Part shown: positions 25,401-32,898 of the stretch, one piece after another
Position numbering within the stretch: the first letter of the stretch is position 1
How the letters are laid out: every line of letters starts with the position of its first letter
From: Bacteroidales bacterium
GTDB lineage: Bacteria; Bacteroidota; Bacteroidia; Bacteroidales; F082
Assembly: GCA_015489465.1 (NCBI GenBank)
Contig: WFZS01000079.1
Location: 1-34,463, forward strand
Direction: 5' to 3'
Length of the DNA stretch: 34,463 nt
Notes under the pieces: model-generated
Told to the model about the DNA's origin: nothing
Seen by the model: only the letters and a program-made list of their open reading frames with translations
Databases searched by the model: none
Made by a program: the position numbers and the translations under genes

Positions 25401-25483
25401 ACCCCGAAATATTCCATGGTATTGACAACAATATCTATCCGAGACCTATTTCATATGTATTAGGTGTAAACTATTCGTTTTAA
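22463..25483 (+). CDS. SusC/RagA-type TonB-linked outer-membrane transporter
   Basis: SusC proteins are outer-membrane barrels that import oligosaccharides or other nutrients with a SusD lid. The 1006-residue protein has a signal peptide (1 to about 26), a carboxypeptidase-regulatory-like domain at about 29-103 (VQGTVTDASDGSPLPGATV ... FSYVGY), the TonB box DEIVVIGY at 108-115, and the plug domain at about 120-245 (LIVVDGVPL, IESVNVLKDASATAIYGSRA, GVIIITTKKG). A 22-strand barrel follows, ending in the terminal Phe of VLGVNYSF. It has the usual SusC length. susD follows after 19 bp. No anti-sigma or hybrid sensor gene is next to it, and the N-terminus lacks the extra STN domain used for sigma-factor signalling. 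The ligand is not known. Confidence 0.96.
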   Translation: MAKSLFFKVRLLVLASIIIGVIPAFGQEGTVQGTVTDASDGSPLPGATVIIKGTSNGTATDLNGHYSIKVKPNTVLVFSYVGYVPKEITVQPGKTVNVSLKTEALGLDEIVVIGYGVQKKEDATGSVSAISAKDFNKGQLTSPSELISGKIPGVQVTSSGGAPGSGSVIRIRGGSSLQASNDPLIVVDGVPLNSDGISGSRDPLSQINPNDIESVNVLKDASATAIYGSRASNGVIIITTKKGRKGQPFQLTYDGKFSFYSPTKTVDILSADQFRKEIETRFPNRVGMLGNTKTDWQDQVFTGAVGTDQFIGGHGSTKHMPYRFSAGYTSQNGIIKTDKYQRTTADVSLVPSLLDDHLTINVNAKFGYNHNNFANQGAIGAANQFDPTKPVYSDSVYYVPIPGTNLYDTTNYGGYYAWVQPNGAPVELATANPVSLLEQRKDVSDVYSFIGNAKIDYKLHPLPELKFTLNLGLDYSKSNGSVYVDPYAAWKYDVKNGGGENTTYDQKRKNQLLDFYATYDKELKSIKSHLVGMVGYSWQHFYRENNNYSTNVPTKPTDTLLVYNQDNFATEYYLVSFFGRLNYTFNNRYLLTFTLRDDGTSRFSPDTRWGLFPSLALAWRLDQENWLKNSNTVSQLKLRLGWGITGQQAINQGDYPYLPIYTYSQPTAYYQFGDQFYQTIRAEGYDPNIKWEETTTWNAGFDYGFLKDRITGSFDYYYRETNDLINYIPVPAGSNLTNYITTNVGSLVNKGVEFNITGRPVVTRDWYWNVGLNFSYNNNKITKLTNVDDPDYPGVPTGGISGGVGNNIQIHSVGFPAYSFYVYEQVYGTDGKPIEGVYVDRNGDGVINDADKYHYKDPAANYYAGISMDIRYKDFSFAFSGRANFNNYIYNNVASDNGWWQKMYRPEGPYLSNVSTSVYKTNFQLAQYMSDYYVENGSFFRMDYISAGYFFKNKKDDTKGLKVSLTVNNAFVITKYSGIDPEIFHGIDNNIYPRPISYVLGVNYSF

Positions 25484-25502
25484 ACTTTAAAAGAATATTA
25501 TC

Positions 25503-27101
25503 ATGAAAAGAATAAAATATATTTTCACACTTTTGGCAGGACTGATGTTATTGACTACCGGCTGTATAAAAGATCTTGACACAATTCCTTTGGACGAAGA
25601 TCAAACAACGGCAGCTACCGTTTTCAATGATCCTGCCGCTTACAAACAAATTTTGGCAAAGCTTTATGCAGGTTTGGCGGTTACGGGACAACAAGGACCC
25701 GCAGGGCAACCTGACATCAGCGGTATTGACGAAGGTTTCGGACAATATCTAAGGGCATTGTGGTATCACGAAGAACTGCCTACCGATGAAGCTATAATAA
25801 GTTGGAACGACCAAACGATTCATGATTTTCATAATCAATCGTGGAACTCATCGGATGTTTTCGTAAGCGCAATGTATTATAGAATTTTTTATCAAATAAC
25901 GGCATGTAATGAATATTTGCGTCAAACAACCGACGAAAAACTTGATGACAGAGGTGTGGAACCCGGTCTTAGAGAAAAAATAAAAACTTACAGAGCTGAA
26001 GCAAGATTTTTACGTGCTTTAAGCTATTGGCATGCACTTGACCTGTTCGGAAACGTTCCGTTTGTTACGGAAAACGACCCTATAGGTGCTTTCTTACCTC
26101 AACAAATCAACAGGAAAGACCTTTTCAACTATATTGAAACGGAGCTTAAAGATATAGAAAGCGACCTTAAAGACCCCGGTACCAATGAATACGCGAGAGC
26201 CGATAAAGCAGCCGATTGGATGTTGCTTGCAAAACTGTATCTTAACAGTGAAGTTTATACGGGCGAAGCCAGATATGATGACGTTATTACATATACCGGG
26301 AAAATAATGAACTCGGGAGCATACCAGCTTGATGACAATTATGAATGGCTTTTCCTTGCCGATAACGATAAATCCAAAGAAGTTATTTTTCCCGTGGCAT
26401 TTGACGGTTTCCACACGCAAACATGGGGAGGAACAACGTTTATAATTCATGCTGCCGTAGGTGGTGACATGCAGCCTGCCGATTACGGTATTGACGGCGG
26501 TTGGGCCGGAACACGTACAACAAGTGCATTCGTTAATAAATTTGAAAACGTTGACGATAACGGTGTAAGTCCCGACAAAAGGGCAATGTTCTTTACCCAA
26601 GGACAAAGTTTGGAAATCAACGATGTCGGCAATTTCCAAGACGGCTGGGCAATAACAAAATTTAAAAATATTAACCGTGACGGCTCTGCGGGGAAACACG
26701 CAACATTTCCGGACACGGATTTTCCGATGTTCAGACTTGCCGATGTTTATTTAATGTATGCCGAAGCGGTATTAAGAGGAGGAAACGGTGATATGGCAAA
26801 AGCTTTGGAACTGGTAAACAAATTGAGGGAAAGAGCTTACGGAAACAATTCCGGAGATATTACCCAGTCACAACTTACGTTGGATTTCATATTAGATGAA
26901 CGCGGACGCGAACTTTACTGGGAAGCCCAAAGGAGAACGGACCTTATACGTTTCGGTAAATTTACCGGCGGAGATTATTTATGGCCTTGGAAAGGCGGTT
27001 CTCCCGACGGCATAGCCACCGACAGTAAATACAATTTATTCCCGTTGCCTTCATCGGATGTAAATGCAAACCCGAACCTTGTTCAAAATCCGGGTTATTA
27101 A
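25503..27101 (+). CDS. SusD/RagB-type surface nutrient-binding lipoprotein
   Basis: SusD acts as the hinged lid of SusC and binds the substrate at the cell surface. The 532-residue protein has a lipoprotein signal with lipobox TTGC (Cys21) followed by IKDLD, a charged stretch that fits the Bacteroidota surface-export signal. TPR-like helices are visible in the N-terminal half (YRIFYQITACNEYLRQ, YRAEARFLRALSYWHALDLFGNVPFV). The C-terminal half has the family motifs FRLADVYLMYAEAVLR, ALELVNKLRERAYG and LDERGRELYWEAQRRTDLIRFGKF, ending in PLPSSDVNANPNLVQNPGY. It lies between susC and the SusE-like gene in one operon. Confidence 0.96.
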   Translation: MKRIKYIFTLLAGLMLLTTGCIKDLDTIPLDEDQTTAATVFNDPAAYKQILAKLYAGLAVTGQQGPAGQPDISGIDEGFGQYLRALWYHEELPTDEAIISWNDQTIHDFHNQSWNSSDVFVSAMYYRIFYQITACNEYLRQTTDEKLDDRGVEPGLREKIKTYRAEARFLRALSYWHALDLFGNVPFVTENDPIGAFLPQQINRKDLFNYIETELKDIESDLKDPGTNEYARADKAADWMLLAKLYLNSEVYTGEARYDDVITYTGKIMNSGAYQLDDNYEWLFLADNDKSKEVIFPVAFDGFHTQTWGGTTFIIHAAVGGDMQPADYGIDGGWAGTRTTSAFVNKFENVDDNGVSPDKRAMFFTQGQSLEINDVGNFQDGWAITKFKNINRDGSAGKHATFPDTDFPMFRLADVYLMYAEAVLRGGNGDMAKALELVNKLRERAYGNNSGDITQSQLTLDFILDERGRELYWEAQRRTDLIRFGKFTGGDYLWPWKGGSPDGIATDSKYNLFPLPSSDVNANPNLVQNPGY

Positions 27102-27104
27102 ACA

Positions 27105-28190
27105 ATGAAAAAAATAATAATTATGAAAAAGATATTTTATTTATTACCAGTAATTATGGCGGTGTTTCTTGCTTCTTGCGAGAAAGATATGAATAACCCC
27201 GTATTGGACCTCAATAAAATAGTGCCGCCGGAAATTATCGAACCCGCTAACGGCTCGGTAATCGTTTTAACAGAAGAATCGGCTGCCGATTCCGTTTTGT
27301 TTAAATGGAAAGGAACGGTTTATCCGACGGAAAATCTTCCCGCAACAACTTATACTTTGCAACTTGATGTAGCAAACGGTGATTTTTCAAACCCCGTTAA
27401 CCTGGGAAATACCGTTGATACAGTGTTTGCAGTTTCACAAGAAACCCTTAATCTTACAATTTTAAACAACGACACAAGTATAACAGCCGGCGATACTGCA
27501 GAAATACAGTTACGTTTGGTTTCATATCTTGTAAGAACCAATGCCGAAACGTGGGCTACTTCCGAAGTTATAAAAGTAAAAGTGAAAACTTATGCGGGAA
27601 CTCCTGCAGAACCGGGCAAACTTTGGGTTCCGGGCGATTACCAAGGTTGGAATCCGGCTACGGCTCCTAACATTTTCTCACCTCAACACGACGGTGTATT
27701 CAGAGGATATATTTACTTCCCGGAAGGAGGAACATATCAATTTAAATTCACATCCGCTCCCGACTGGAATCATACTAACTTCGGGTCTGCAGGTGACGGC
27801 CAGCTAACTACCGAAGACGGGTTGAATAATAATTTGGAAGTACCCGGACCGGGCAACTATTTCCTGACTGCCGATACCATTAACCTGACGTGGAGCTACG
27901 ATTTGAGAAATTTCGCTCTCATAGGTTCTTTTAATAATTGGAGCGGTGATGAACCGTTAACATGGGATAATGCTAACTGGCGTTGGGAAATCACCAGAGA
28001 TTTTGAGGCGGGAGCAGAATTTAAATGGAGAGCCAACGGCGAATGGACTTATAATTTGGGTAAAATCGACGATGAAGGTCACCTGGGTCAAGACGGTGAT
28101 AATATTATGATTGAGAATGCAGGTAATTACACCATTTACCTTTATTTATACGAACCTGTTCCCAGATATGAAATTGTACAAAACAAATAA
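27105..28190 (+). CDS. SusE/SusF-like outer-membrane glycan-binding lipoprotein
   Basis: This 361-residue protein begins with a lipoprotein signal ending in LASC and then EKDMN, a likely surface-export signal. An N-terminal SusE-type fold lies at about 38-165 (PPEIIEPANGSVIVL ... FKWKGTVYP). Two starch-binding-like beta modules follow, at about 172-262 (LWVPGDYQGWNPATAP ... YQFKFTSAPDW) and 270-361 (FALIGSFNNWSGDEPLTW ... EFKWRANGEW). Their aromatic residues could stack on sugar rings, as in SusE and SusF, which hold starch at the surface. A second ATG at 27123 gives a shorter signal and is equally plausible. It starts 3 bp after susD. No glycoside hydrolase follows; the operon ends in a terminator. 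Confidence 0.85.
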   Translation: MKKIIIMKKIFYLLPVIMAVFLASCEKDMNNPVLDLNKIVPPEIIEPANGSVIVLTEESAADSVLFKWKGTVYPTENLPATTYTLQLDVANGDFSNPVNLGNTVDTVFAVSQETLNLTILNNDTSITAGDTAEIQLRLVSYLVRTNAETWATSEVIKVKVKTYAGTPAEPGKLWVPGDYQGWNPATAPNIFSPQHDGVFRGYIYFPEGGTYQFKFTSAPDWNHTNFGSAGDGQLTTEDGLNNNLEVPGPGNYFLTADTINLTWSYDLRNFALIGSFNNWSGDEPLTWDNANWRWEITRDFEAGAEFKWRANGEWTYNLGKIDDEGHLGQDGDNIMIENAGNYTIYLYLYEPVPRYEIVQNK

Positions 28191-28203
28191 TGTAAATTGT
28201 TTT

Positions 28204-28236
28204 AAAAAAAGGGTATCGGCAACGGTACCCTTTTTT
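28204..28236. terminator. Terminator of the susCDE operon
   Basis: An A run and GGGTATC (28211-28217) pair with GGTACCC (28224-28230) and a T run, around the loop GGCAAC, with one T-G pair. It lies 15 bases past the SusE-like stop. The flanking A and T runs could let it act in both directions. Confidence 0.85.
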
Positions 28237-28261
28237 ATATGGTAAGAACACTTTTACAAAT

Positions 28262-28290
28262 AAAAAAAGGCTGCCCTTTTGAGACAGCCC
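28262..28290 (-). terminator. Terminator of sucC
   Basis: On the minus strand GGCTGT (28289-28284) pairs with GCAGCC (28274-28269) with a T-G pair, followed by seven T (28268-28262). It lies about 23 bases past the sucC stop. Confidence 0.75.
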
Positions 28291-28312
28291 CATATTATTC
28301 TTTAAACGGGTT

Positions 28313-29512
28313 TTACTTTTGGTTTTTAAGAACTTCGGTAACAAGTTTAGCGGCTTCTTCAAGGGTTGTTGCCGAATAAACTTTCAAACCCGATTTATCG
28401 ATAATTTCTTTACCCTCTTCGGCATTGGTTCCTTGAAGTCGAACGATAATCGGAACTTTAATATCACCGATATTTTTATAAGCGTCAACAATACCGTTAG
28501 CAACGCGGTCGCACCTTACTATACCTCCGAAAATGTTTACCAATATAGCTTTTACATTGGGGTCTTTTAAGATAATTCTGAAAGCATGTTCAACACGTTT
28601 GGCATCGGCGGTACCACCTACATCAAGGAAGTTAGCGGGTTCACCGCCCGACATTTTAATCATATCCATGGTAGCCATGGCAAGACCGGCACCGTTAACC
28701 ATACAGCCTACATTACCGTCAAGTTTAACGAAATTAAGTCCGTATTTTGCCGCTTCAACTTCCATAGGATCTTCCTCTTCGATATCACGCATTTCGGCAA
28801 TATCTTTATGACGGAAAAGAGCATTATTATCAACCACAACTTTGGAGTCGGCTGCAAATATTTTACCGTCGGCAGCTTTTATTACAGGATTTATCTCAAA
28901 AAGACTTGCATCGGCTCCGACATAAGCTTTGTATAATGCCGAAACGAATTTCACCATCTCTTTAAAAGCTACGCCGCTCAAACCCAAATTAAACGCAATC
29001 CGGCGCGCTTGAAATCCTGTAAGTCCCACTTTGGGGTCTATTATTTCGTGAAATATTTGGTCGGGAGTTTCTTCTGCAACCTCTTCAATATTCATACCGC
29101 CTCTGGGTGAATACATAACCATATTACGACCGTGATCACGGTTTAGCAAAATACTCATGTAATACTCTTCCACAGGTTCGGGACCTGGATAATAAATGTT
29201 TTGTTCTATAAGCACTTTGCGAACAAGTTTACCCTCTTTGGAAGTTTGAGGTGTTACAAGACGCATACCGATAATTTGGTCTGCATATTTCCTAACCTCA
29301 TCAAGACTTTTGGCGATTTTAACACCACCGGCTTTACCACGGCCGCCGGCATGTACCTGAGCCTTTACAGCCCACTTGTCCGAGCCTGTTTCTTCCTGTA
29401 TTTTTTTTGCCGCTTCAACGGCTTCGTCTGCATTGTATGCAACTATTCCCATGGGAACGGAAACTCCATAACTCTTCAAAATGGATTTTCCTTGATATTC
29501 ATGTAAGTTCAT
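28313..29512 (-). CDS. sucC: Succinate-CoA ligase (ADP-forming) beta subunit
   Basis: SucC with SucD interconverts succinyl-CoA and succinate with ATP formation in the citric acid cycle or its reductive branch. The 399-residue protein has the N-terminal ATP-grasp domain with [17 protein letters not shown], the region [19 protein letters not shown] near 47-65, and the C-terminal ligase domain with [18 protein letters not shown] near 294 and [17 protein letters not shown] near 323. Its length is slightly above the E. coli protein (388). It is transcribed alone with its own promoter and terminator. sucD is not adjacent. A 15-base inverted repeat overlaps the promoter. Confidence 0.97.
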   Translation of the reverse strand: MNLHEYQGKSILKSYGVSVPMGIVAYNADEAVEAAKKIQEETGSDKWAVKAQVHAGGRGKAGGVKIAKSLDEVRKYADQIIGMRLVTPQTSKEGKLVRKVLIEQNIYYPGPEPVEEYYMSILLNRDHGRNMVMYSPRGGMNIEEVAEETPDQIFHEIIDPKVGLTGFQARRIAFNLGLSGVAFKEMVKFVSALYKAYVGADASLFEINPVIKAADGKIFAADSKVVVDNNALFRHKDIAEMRDIEEEDPMEVEAAKYGLNFVKLDGNVGCMVNGAGLAMATMDMIKMSGGEPANFLDVGGTADAKRVEHAFRIILKDPNVKAILVNIFGGIVRCDRVANGIVDAYKNIGDIKVPIIVRLQGTNAEEGKEIIDKSGLKVYSATTLEEAAKLVTEVLKNQK

Positions 29513-29545
29513 ATCTTAAATCGTTAAATTTTTAACCTTAATTTT

Positions 29546-29560
29546 TTTTGGTCACCAAAA
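29546..29560. promoter_or_regulatory. Candidate operator at the sucC promoter
   Basis: TTTTGGT, one central base C and ACCAAAA make a perfect 15-base inverted repeat. Its right half overlaps the -7 box at 29556-29563, so a protein bound here would block RNA polymerase. Confidence 0.45.
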
Positions 29561-29563
29561 TTA
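29556..29563 (-). promoter_or_regulatory. -7 box of sucC
   Basis: Minus-strand TAATTTTG matches TAnnTTTG and lies 43 bases before the ATG at 29512. No -33 element at the right spacing was seen. Confidence 0.4.
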
Positions 29564-29645
29564 TGATATTTATCCGTAATTGTGTAATTTATATATCAAA
29601 AGAATAAGCTAAAAGTGTATTTAGAAATGATTTTAAACAATCAAC

Positions 29646-30707
29646 CTAAATTTTGTCAATAAAATCTTTCAATTCATCCCCGTTATCAATTATGTATTCC
29701 AATATTTTTATTTGTGTTCGTGTCCGCACGAGGTTATGCTCCGGATATTTAACCTTATAATAAGGATTGTTCAAAAGATAATCCGTTAAGAACCTCAATA
29801 TCTGTTCATAAATGATAGTCTTGGCTCCAAGCAACAAATTATCTTTTTCAACCGGTTCCAAATCACCTTCAAGACCCTCAATGTATCCTTTTGTCAATGC
29901 CTCGAAATGCTCTTTGCGAAAACCGACTTTGGTAATATCTTTTTCATCTTCCGGTGCAGGACTGGTGAATGTTCTGACCATATCACCGTAATCGAAAAGA
30001 ACCGTTGACGGCATAATCGTATCAAGGTCTATAACCAGTGTTTTATTATCATCATCATAGAACAAGATGTTATCAAGCTTGGTGTCGTTATGTGTTACTT
30101 TTGAAGGCAGTTTATTAACGACAGCATTGTATTCTCCAACAATATTTTTATTTTTCAATGAAAATTCTATTTCAGGTATAGCCTTTTTATACAGATCTTT
30201 ATCTGTCACTTTCAAAGCTTCTTCAAAAGCTTTAAATCTTCTCTCGGGGTCGTGAAAATTAATAATGGTAAAATCGAATTCATCAGACGGCAAAGTATTA
30301 AGGAAAAGCTGAAACCTGCCCATAGCTTTTGCGGCATTGTAAGAAACATCCGCGTCCGGTGAAATGGCATAAGCTTTTGCACCGGGAATAAATTCCGCAA
30401 GCCTCCATACCGAACCTTCTTCATCAAAAACATGAAAATCCCCGTTAACGGATTTCAGGATGTCAGGTGTCAGTTTAACATTATTTTTTTTCTGATACTC
30501 GAAAATGTTTTTCAAAACAATACCGTAATTCTTAACGATGGCATCTGTTCTGAAAACATTTTTGTTAACCTTTTGAAGTATATATTTTTGATTATCAACG
30601 CTTGTAATCAGAAAGGTATCGTTTATATGGCCGCCACCGAAAGGTTCGGCACTTTTAATATTTTTTGTTTCGTGATAGCTTTCTAAAATGTTTTCGGGAA
30701 TTTTCAT
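29646..30707 (-). CDS. APH-fold sugar kinase, N-acetylhexosamine 1-kinase-like
   Basis: This cytosolic protein of 353 aa has an aminoglycoside-phosphotransferase/choline-kinase fold. Visible motifs are the glycine-rich GGGHINDTF near residue 24, the catalytic H206-x-D208-x4-N213 in THNDTKLDN, and the metal site DLD at 227-229. Together with FDYGDMVRT they resemble NahK, which phosphorylates N-acetylhexosamines at the anomeric carbon. The pyrophosphorylase gene ends 2 bases before this ATG. The pair could therefore make a sugar 1-phosphate and then an NDP-sugar. AmgK, the MurNAc/GlcNAc kinase of cell-wall recycling, is an alternative relative. The ATG at 30707 is preferred over the upstream in-frame TTG at 30719, which would overlap the previous gene. 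Confidence 0.75.
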   Translation of the reverse strand: MKIPENILESYHETKNIKSAEPFGGGHINDTFLITSVDNQKYILQKVNKNVFRTDAIVKNYGIVLKNIFEYQKKNNVKLTPDILKSVNGDFHVFDEEGSVWRLAEFIPGAKAYAISPDADVSYNAAKAMGRFQLFLNTLPSDEFDFTIINFHDPERRFKAFEEALKVTDKDLYKKAIPEIEFSLKNKNIVGEYNAVVNKLPSKVTHNDTKLDNILFYDDDNKTLVIDLDTIMPSTVLFDYGDMVRTFTSPAPEDEKDITKVGFRKEHFEALTKGYIEGLEGDLEPVEKDNLLLGAKTIIYEQILRFLTDYLLNNPYYKVKYPEHNLVRTRTQIKILEYIIDNGDELKDFIDKI

Positions 30708-30709
30708 AT

Positions 30710-31612
30710 CTATTTCCAAAGATTTTCGGGATAAACACCCGATTTAACCAATTCGTTTATTTTTTCAATGGTAAAAGGTTTGTCTTCTTTATATGTAACA
30801 CCGAACCATTGTGCTTTGGATTCGAGAACTTTTACAGTGGCCTCTCCTTTTTTGATAAGATTATTAACAACCAACGGGATATAAAATTCCGCTTTTAATT
30901 TATCGGCGTTTTTCACAATAAAGTCTTTAAAATCCTCTTCAAGTTGCGGGAAAAATGCCGGAGTAAAACCCCAAAAATTCATTGAAACCAAAACATCTTC
31001 ATCAATTTCATATTCTTTTCCGTCTTCAATAAAAACAATCTTATCGCCTTTACGTTCAATACTTGTACGCTCCACAACATCGGTCAAATATCCTTTTTCG
31101 TCAATAGCGCAAACACCTCTCGAAACAGACCCGAAATCAGATAAAGTATTTTTTAACTTGTAACCCACCATCGAATAATCGGTTTCATCGTTATTCCGCT
31201 CTTTCAAGAAATCACTCATTACAAAATAAGCATCCCTACCGTAAAAATCATCGGCATTAATAACGGCAAAAGGTTCTTTAATAACGTCTTTTGCCATTAA
31301 AACAGCATGCCCGGTACCCCAAGGCTTTACCCTTTCGGGATTAAATTTTACACCTTCAGGTATGTTTGTTATCTCCTGTAAAACATAATCCGTTTTAATT
31401 CTGCCTTTGAGTCTGGGTTCGTAAATTTCTTTAAAATCATTTTCTATCTTGGGATTAAGAACAAAAACAACCTTGTCAAATCCCGCTTGTATAGCATCGT
31501 ATATCGAGTAATCTATTATACTTTCTCCGGAAGGACCAACTTTGTCCATTTGTTTTACACCGCCGTATCTTGAACCTAATCCGGCAGCTAATATTAACAA
31601 TGTGGGTTTCAT
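30710..31612 (-). CDS. NDP-sugar pyrophosphorylase (nucleotidyltransferase)
   Basis: This 300-residue enzyme of the GT-A-like nucleotidyltransferase family joins a sugar 1-phosphate to a nucleotide, releasing pyrophosphate. The N-terminal signature is LAAGLGSRYGGVKQMDKVGP near residues 7-26, followed by PWGTGHAVLMAKD near 100 and the metal-binding VINADDFYG near 118. There is no C-terminal left-handed helix domain, so it is not GlmU. The ATG at 31612 is preferred (MKPTLLILAAGLGS); the in-frame TTG at 31639 lies inside a palindrome upstream. The kinase that follows probably supplies its substrate, by analogy with NahK with a UDP-sugar pyrophosphorylase or AmgK with MurU. Confidence 0.82.
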   Translation of the reverse strand: MKPTLLILAAGLGSRYGGVKQMDKVGPSGESIIDYSIYDAIQAGFDKVVFVLNPKIENDFKEIYEPRLKGRIKTDYVLQEITNIPEGVKFNPERVKPWGTGHAVLMAKDVIKEPFAVINADDFYGRDAYFVMSDFLKERNNDETDYSMVGYKLKNTLSDFGSVSRGVCAIDEKGYLTDVVERTSIERKGDKIVFIEDGKEYEIDEDVLVSMNFWGFTPAFFPQLEEDFKDFIVKNADKLKAEFYIPLVVNNLIKKGEATVKVLESKAQWFGVTYKEDKPFTIEKINELVKSGVYPENLWK

Positions 31613-31630
31613 ACCTTTTAGTTTTTTAGA

Positions 31631-31646
31631 AATTTGCATGCAAATT
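31631..31646. promoter_or_regulatory. Perfect palindrome upstream of the sugar-nucleotide operon
   Basis: AATTTGCATGCAAATT is a 16-base perfect palindrome 19 bases before the ATG at 31612. Its minus-strand half overlaps TTAATTTG (31648-31641), one mismatch from the -7 consensus. It is a good candidate for a dimeric repressor site. Confidence 0.5.
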
Positions 31647-31707
31647 AAACATATATTTTATTCGGTTTATTCCAAACGGAAATAAAAATGACAAATATCA
31701 ATATTGT

Positions 31708-32112
31708 TTAACCTTCGATTACCGTGACTACCGCTTTTCTGATACTGCGGGGTCCGTCAAACTCACAAAAGAAGATGTTTTGCCAGGTGGATAAACCAAG
31801 TTCACCGTTAATCAAAGGTATAGTTTCCGAAGGACCTACAATTCCGGCTTTAAGATGCGCGTCACCGTTACCATCCTGAATATCATGCAGCCAAACACCT
31901 TTGGGAATAAGTTTTCTTAACAGATGTACAACATCGGTTTGCACCGAATCATCCCAATTTTCCTGTATCATTATTGCAGCCGTGGCTCCTTGTGCATAAA
32001 CATTGACCAACCCGTTTTTTACACCCGATTCTTTTACTGTTTTCCTTACAACATCAGTTATATCAACAAGGGTTTCACGTCTGTCCGTTGAAAAATTTAT
32101 CACTTTATGCAT
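31708..32112 (-). CDS. YjbQ/UPF0047-family protein
   Basis: This 134-residue protein belongs to the UPF0047 (YjbQ) family. Marks are ETLVDITDVVRKTV near residue 11, VYAQGATAAIMIQEN near 37, LKAGIVGPSETIPLINGELGLSTWQNIFFCEFDGPR near 83-118 and the final RKAVVTVIEG. Some members have weak thiamine-phosphate synthase activity, and the true role is unsettled. The start is the ATG at 32112 (MHKVINFSTD); an in-frame upstream ATG would add 12 residues that look unlike the family. It sits between the sugar-nucleotide operon and tRNA-Pro and is probably transcribed by itself, because its neighbour starts 95 bases away. Confidence 0.85.
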   Translation of the reverse strand: MHKVINFSTDRRETLVDITDVVRKTVKESGVKNGLVNVYAQGATAAIMIQENWDDSVQTDVVHLLRKLIPKGVWLHDIQDGNGDAHLKAGIVGPSETIPLINGELGLSTWQNIFFCEFDGPRSIRKAVVTVIEG

Positions 32113-32190
32113 AATTCGTTTTTTTATTAAATACCCGGGGCTTTTCAAATTACATTAAAAAAAATTGAAGAAACAAAATTTTTCAAAATA

Positions 32191-32220
32191 TTGTTTATAA
32201 CAATGATATTATTATTTTTG
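32191..32220 (+). promoter_or_regulatory. Promoter of tRNA-Pro
   Basis: TTG at 32191-32193, a 19-base spacer and TATTTTTG at 32213-32220 match the Bacteroidota pattern. It is followed by CACTCTCAAAA, nearly the same as after the tRNA-Phe promoter. The two promoters also share the 19-base spacing. Confidence 0.6.
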
Positions 32221-32231
32221 CACTCTCAAAA

Positions 32232-32306
32232 CGGGGTGTGGCGCAGCCCGGTTAGCGCGCGTCGTTCGGGACGACGAGGTCGAAGGTTCGAATCCTTTCA
32301 CCCCGA
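32232..32306 (+). tRNA. tRNA-Pro (CGG)
   Basis: The cloverleaf is complete. The acceptor stem is CGGGGTG/CACCCCG, the D stem GCGC/GCGC, and the anticodon stem CGTCG/CGACG closes the loop TTCGGGA with anticodon CGG. The variable loop is AGGTC and the T arm GAAGG-TTCGAAT-CCTTT has one G-T pair. The discriminator is A at 32306. CCA is not encoded (the next bases are CAA), in contrast to tRNA-Phe in this window. The G after the anticodon is usual for tRNA-Pro. Confidence 0.96.
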
Positions 32307-32313
32307 CAATAAT

Positions 32314-32352
32314 AAAGGATAACTTGTTGAATTTCAGGTTATCCTTTTTTTA
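32314..32352 (+). terminator. Terminator of tRNA-Pro
   Basis: AAAGGATAACTTG (32314-32326) pairs with CAGGTTATCCTTT (32335-32347) with one T-G pair and an 8-nt loop. A T run continues directly after it. Confidence 0.85.
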
Positions 32353-32382
32353 TTCCGGAATTTATCCGGCAGTATTCAAAAT

Positions 32383-32892
32383 TTAATGTTTATGCGGAAT
32401 TCCTTTTATATGTAAGGCCAAGTGATTTTCATCACCTGTTTTATTAACCCAACCGAAATCGGCGTCTTTCTTTGAATCCAAAACATCTATATAGGGCTTG
32501 ATATCCAAAACAGGTGTACCGTCATAACAATCGATGGAACTTATGTGAACGATATTTTTTGAGATACCGTAGAGTTTAACAATACTTATCCCTATAGGAT
32601 TGGGACGGTTTGGCGAACGGCTGGCAAAAACACCCACCTCCGTTTCCGGTGCCCACGGAGGATTTATCAACATTTTAACGGTTTTTACGGTAATCCTGTC
32701 CAAAGCGTAAATTACATAGATGTATTTAAACGTGTCCAATAATTTCAAACCGTCAGCATATTGAGGTTCCAATACCAATTTAAATTCACCTTCATCCGTT
32801 TGAACAGGTTGATACGGTGCGGAGTCTTTATACGGAGTTCGTATGATACCTATGTTGTGAAAAACGTGATATGATTTCGGTAAAACAGACAT
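32383..32892 (-). CDS. trmO: TrmO/TsaA-family protein (probable tRNA m6t6A37 methyltransferase)
   Basis: TrmO methylates N6-threonylcarbamoyladenosine at tRNA position 37 using SAM. This 169-residue protein has the family start (YHVFHNIGIIRTPY) and the signature GVFASRSPNRPNPIGISIVKL near 87-107, followed by DCYDGTPVLDIKPY near 122-135. It is a single-domain form: the C-terminal domain that makes E. coli TrmO about 235 residues long is absent, as in shorter archaeal relatives. The gene starts 6 bases after hypC in the hydrogenase-maturation operon. That position raises the question of a second role, but the sequence looks like an ordinary family member. Confidence 0.82.
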   Translation of the reverse strand: MSVLPKSYHVFHNIGIIRTPYKDSAPYQPVQTDEGEFKLVLEPQYADGLKLLDTFKYIYVIYALDRITVKTVKMLINPPWAPETEVGVFASRSPNRPNPIGISIVKLYGISKNIVHISSIDCYDGTPVLDIKPYIDVLDSKKDADFGWVNKTGDENHLALHIKGIPHKH

Positions 32893-32898
32893 TATTTG

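Noticed and set aside
26094-26699. 201-residue minus-strand frame opposite susD
   Set aside because: It lies wholly inside the susD gene, which has clear family motifs. Its translation has no recognisable domain and an odd mix of Cys and Phe, typical of an antisense shadow.
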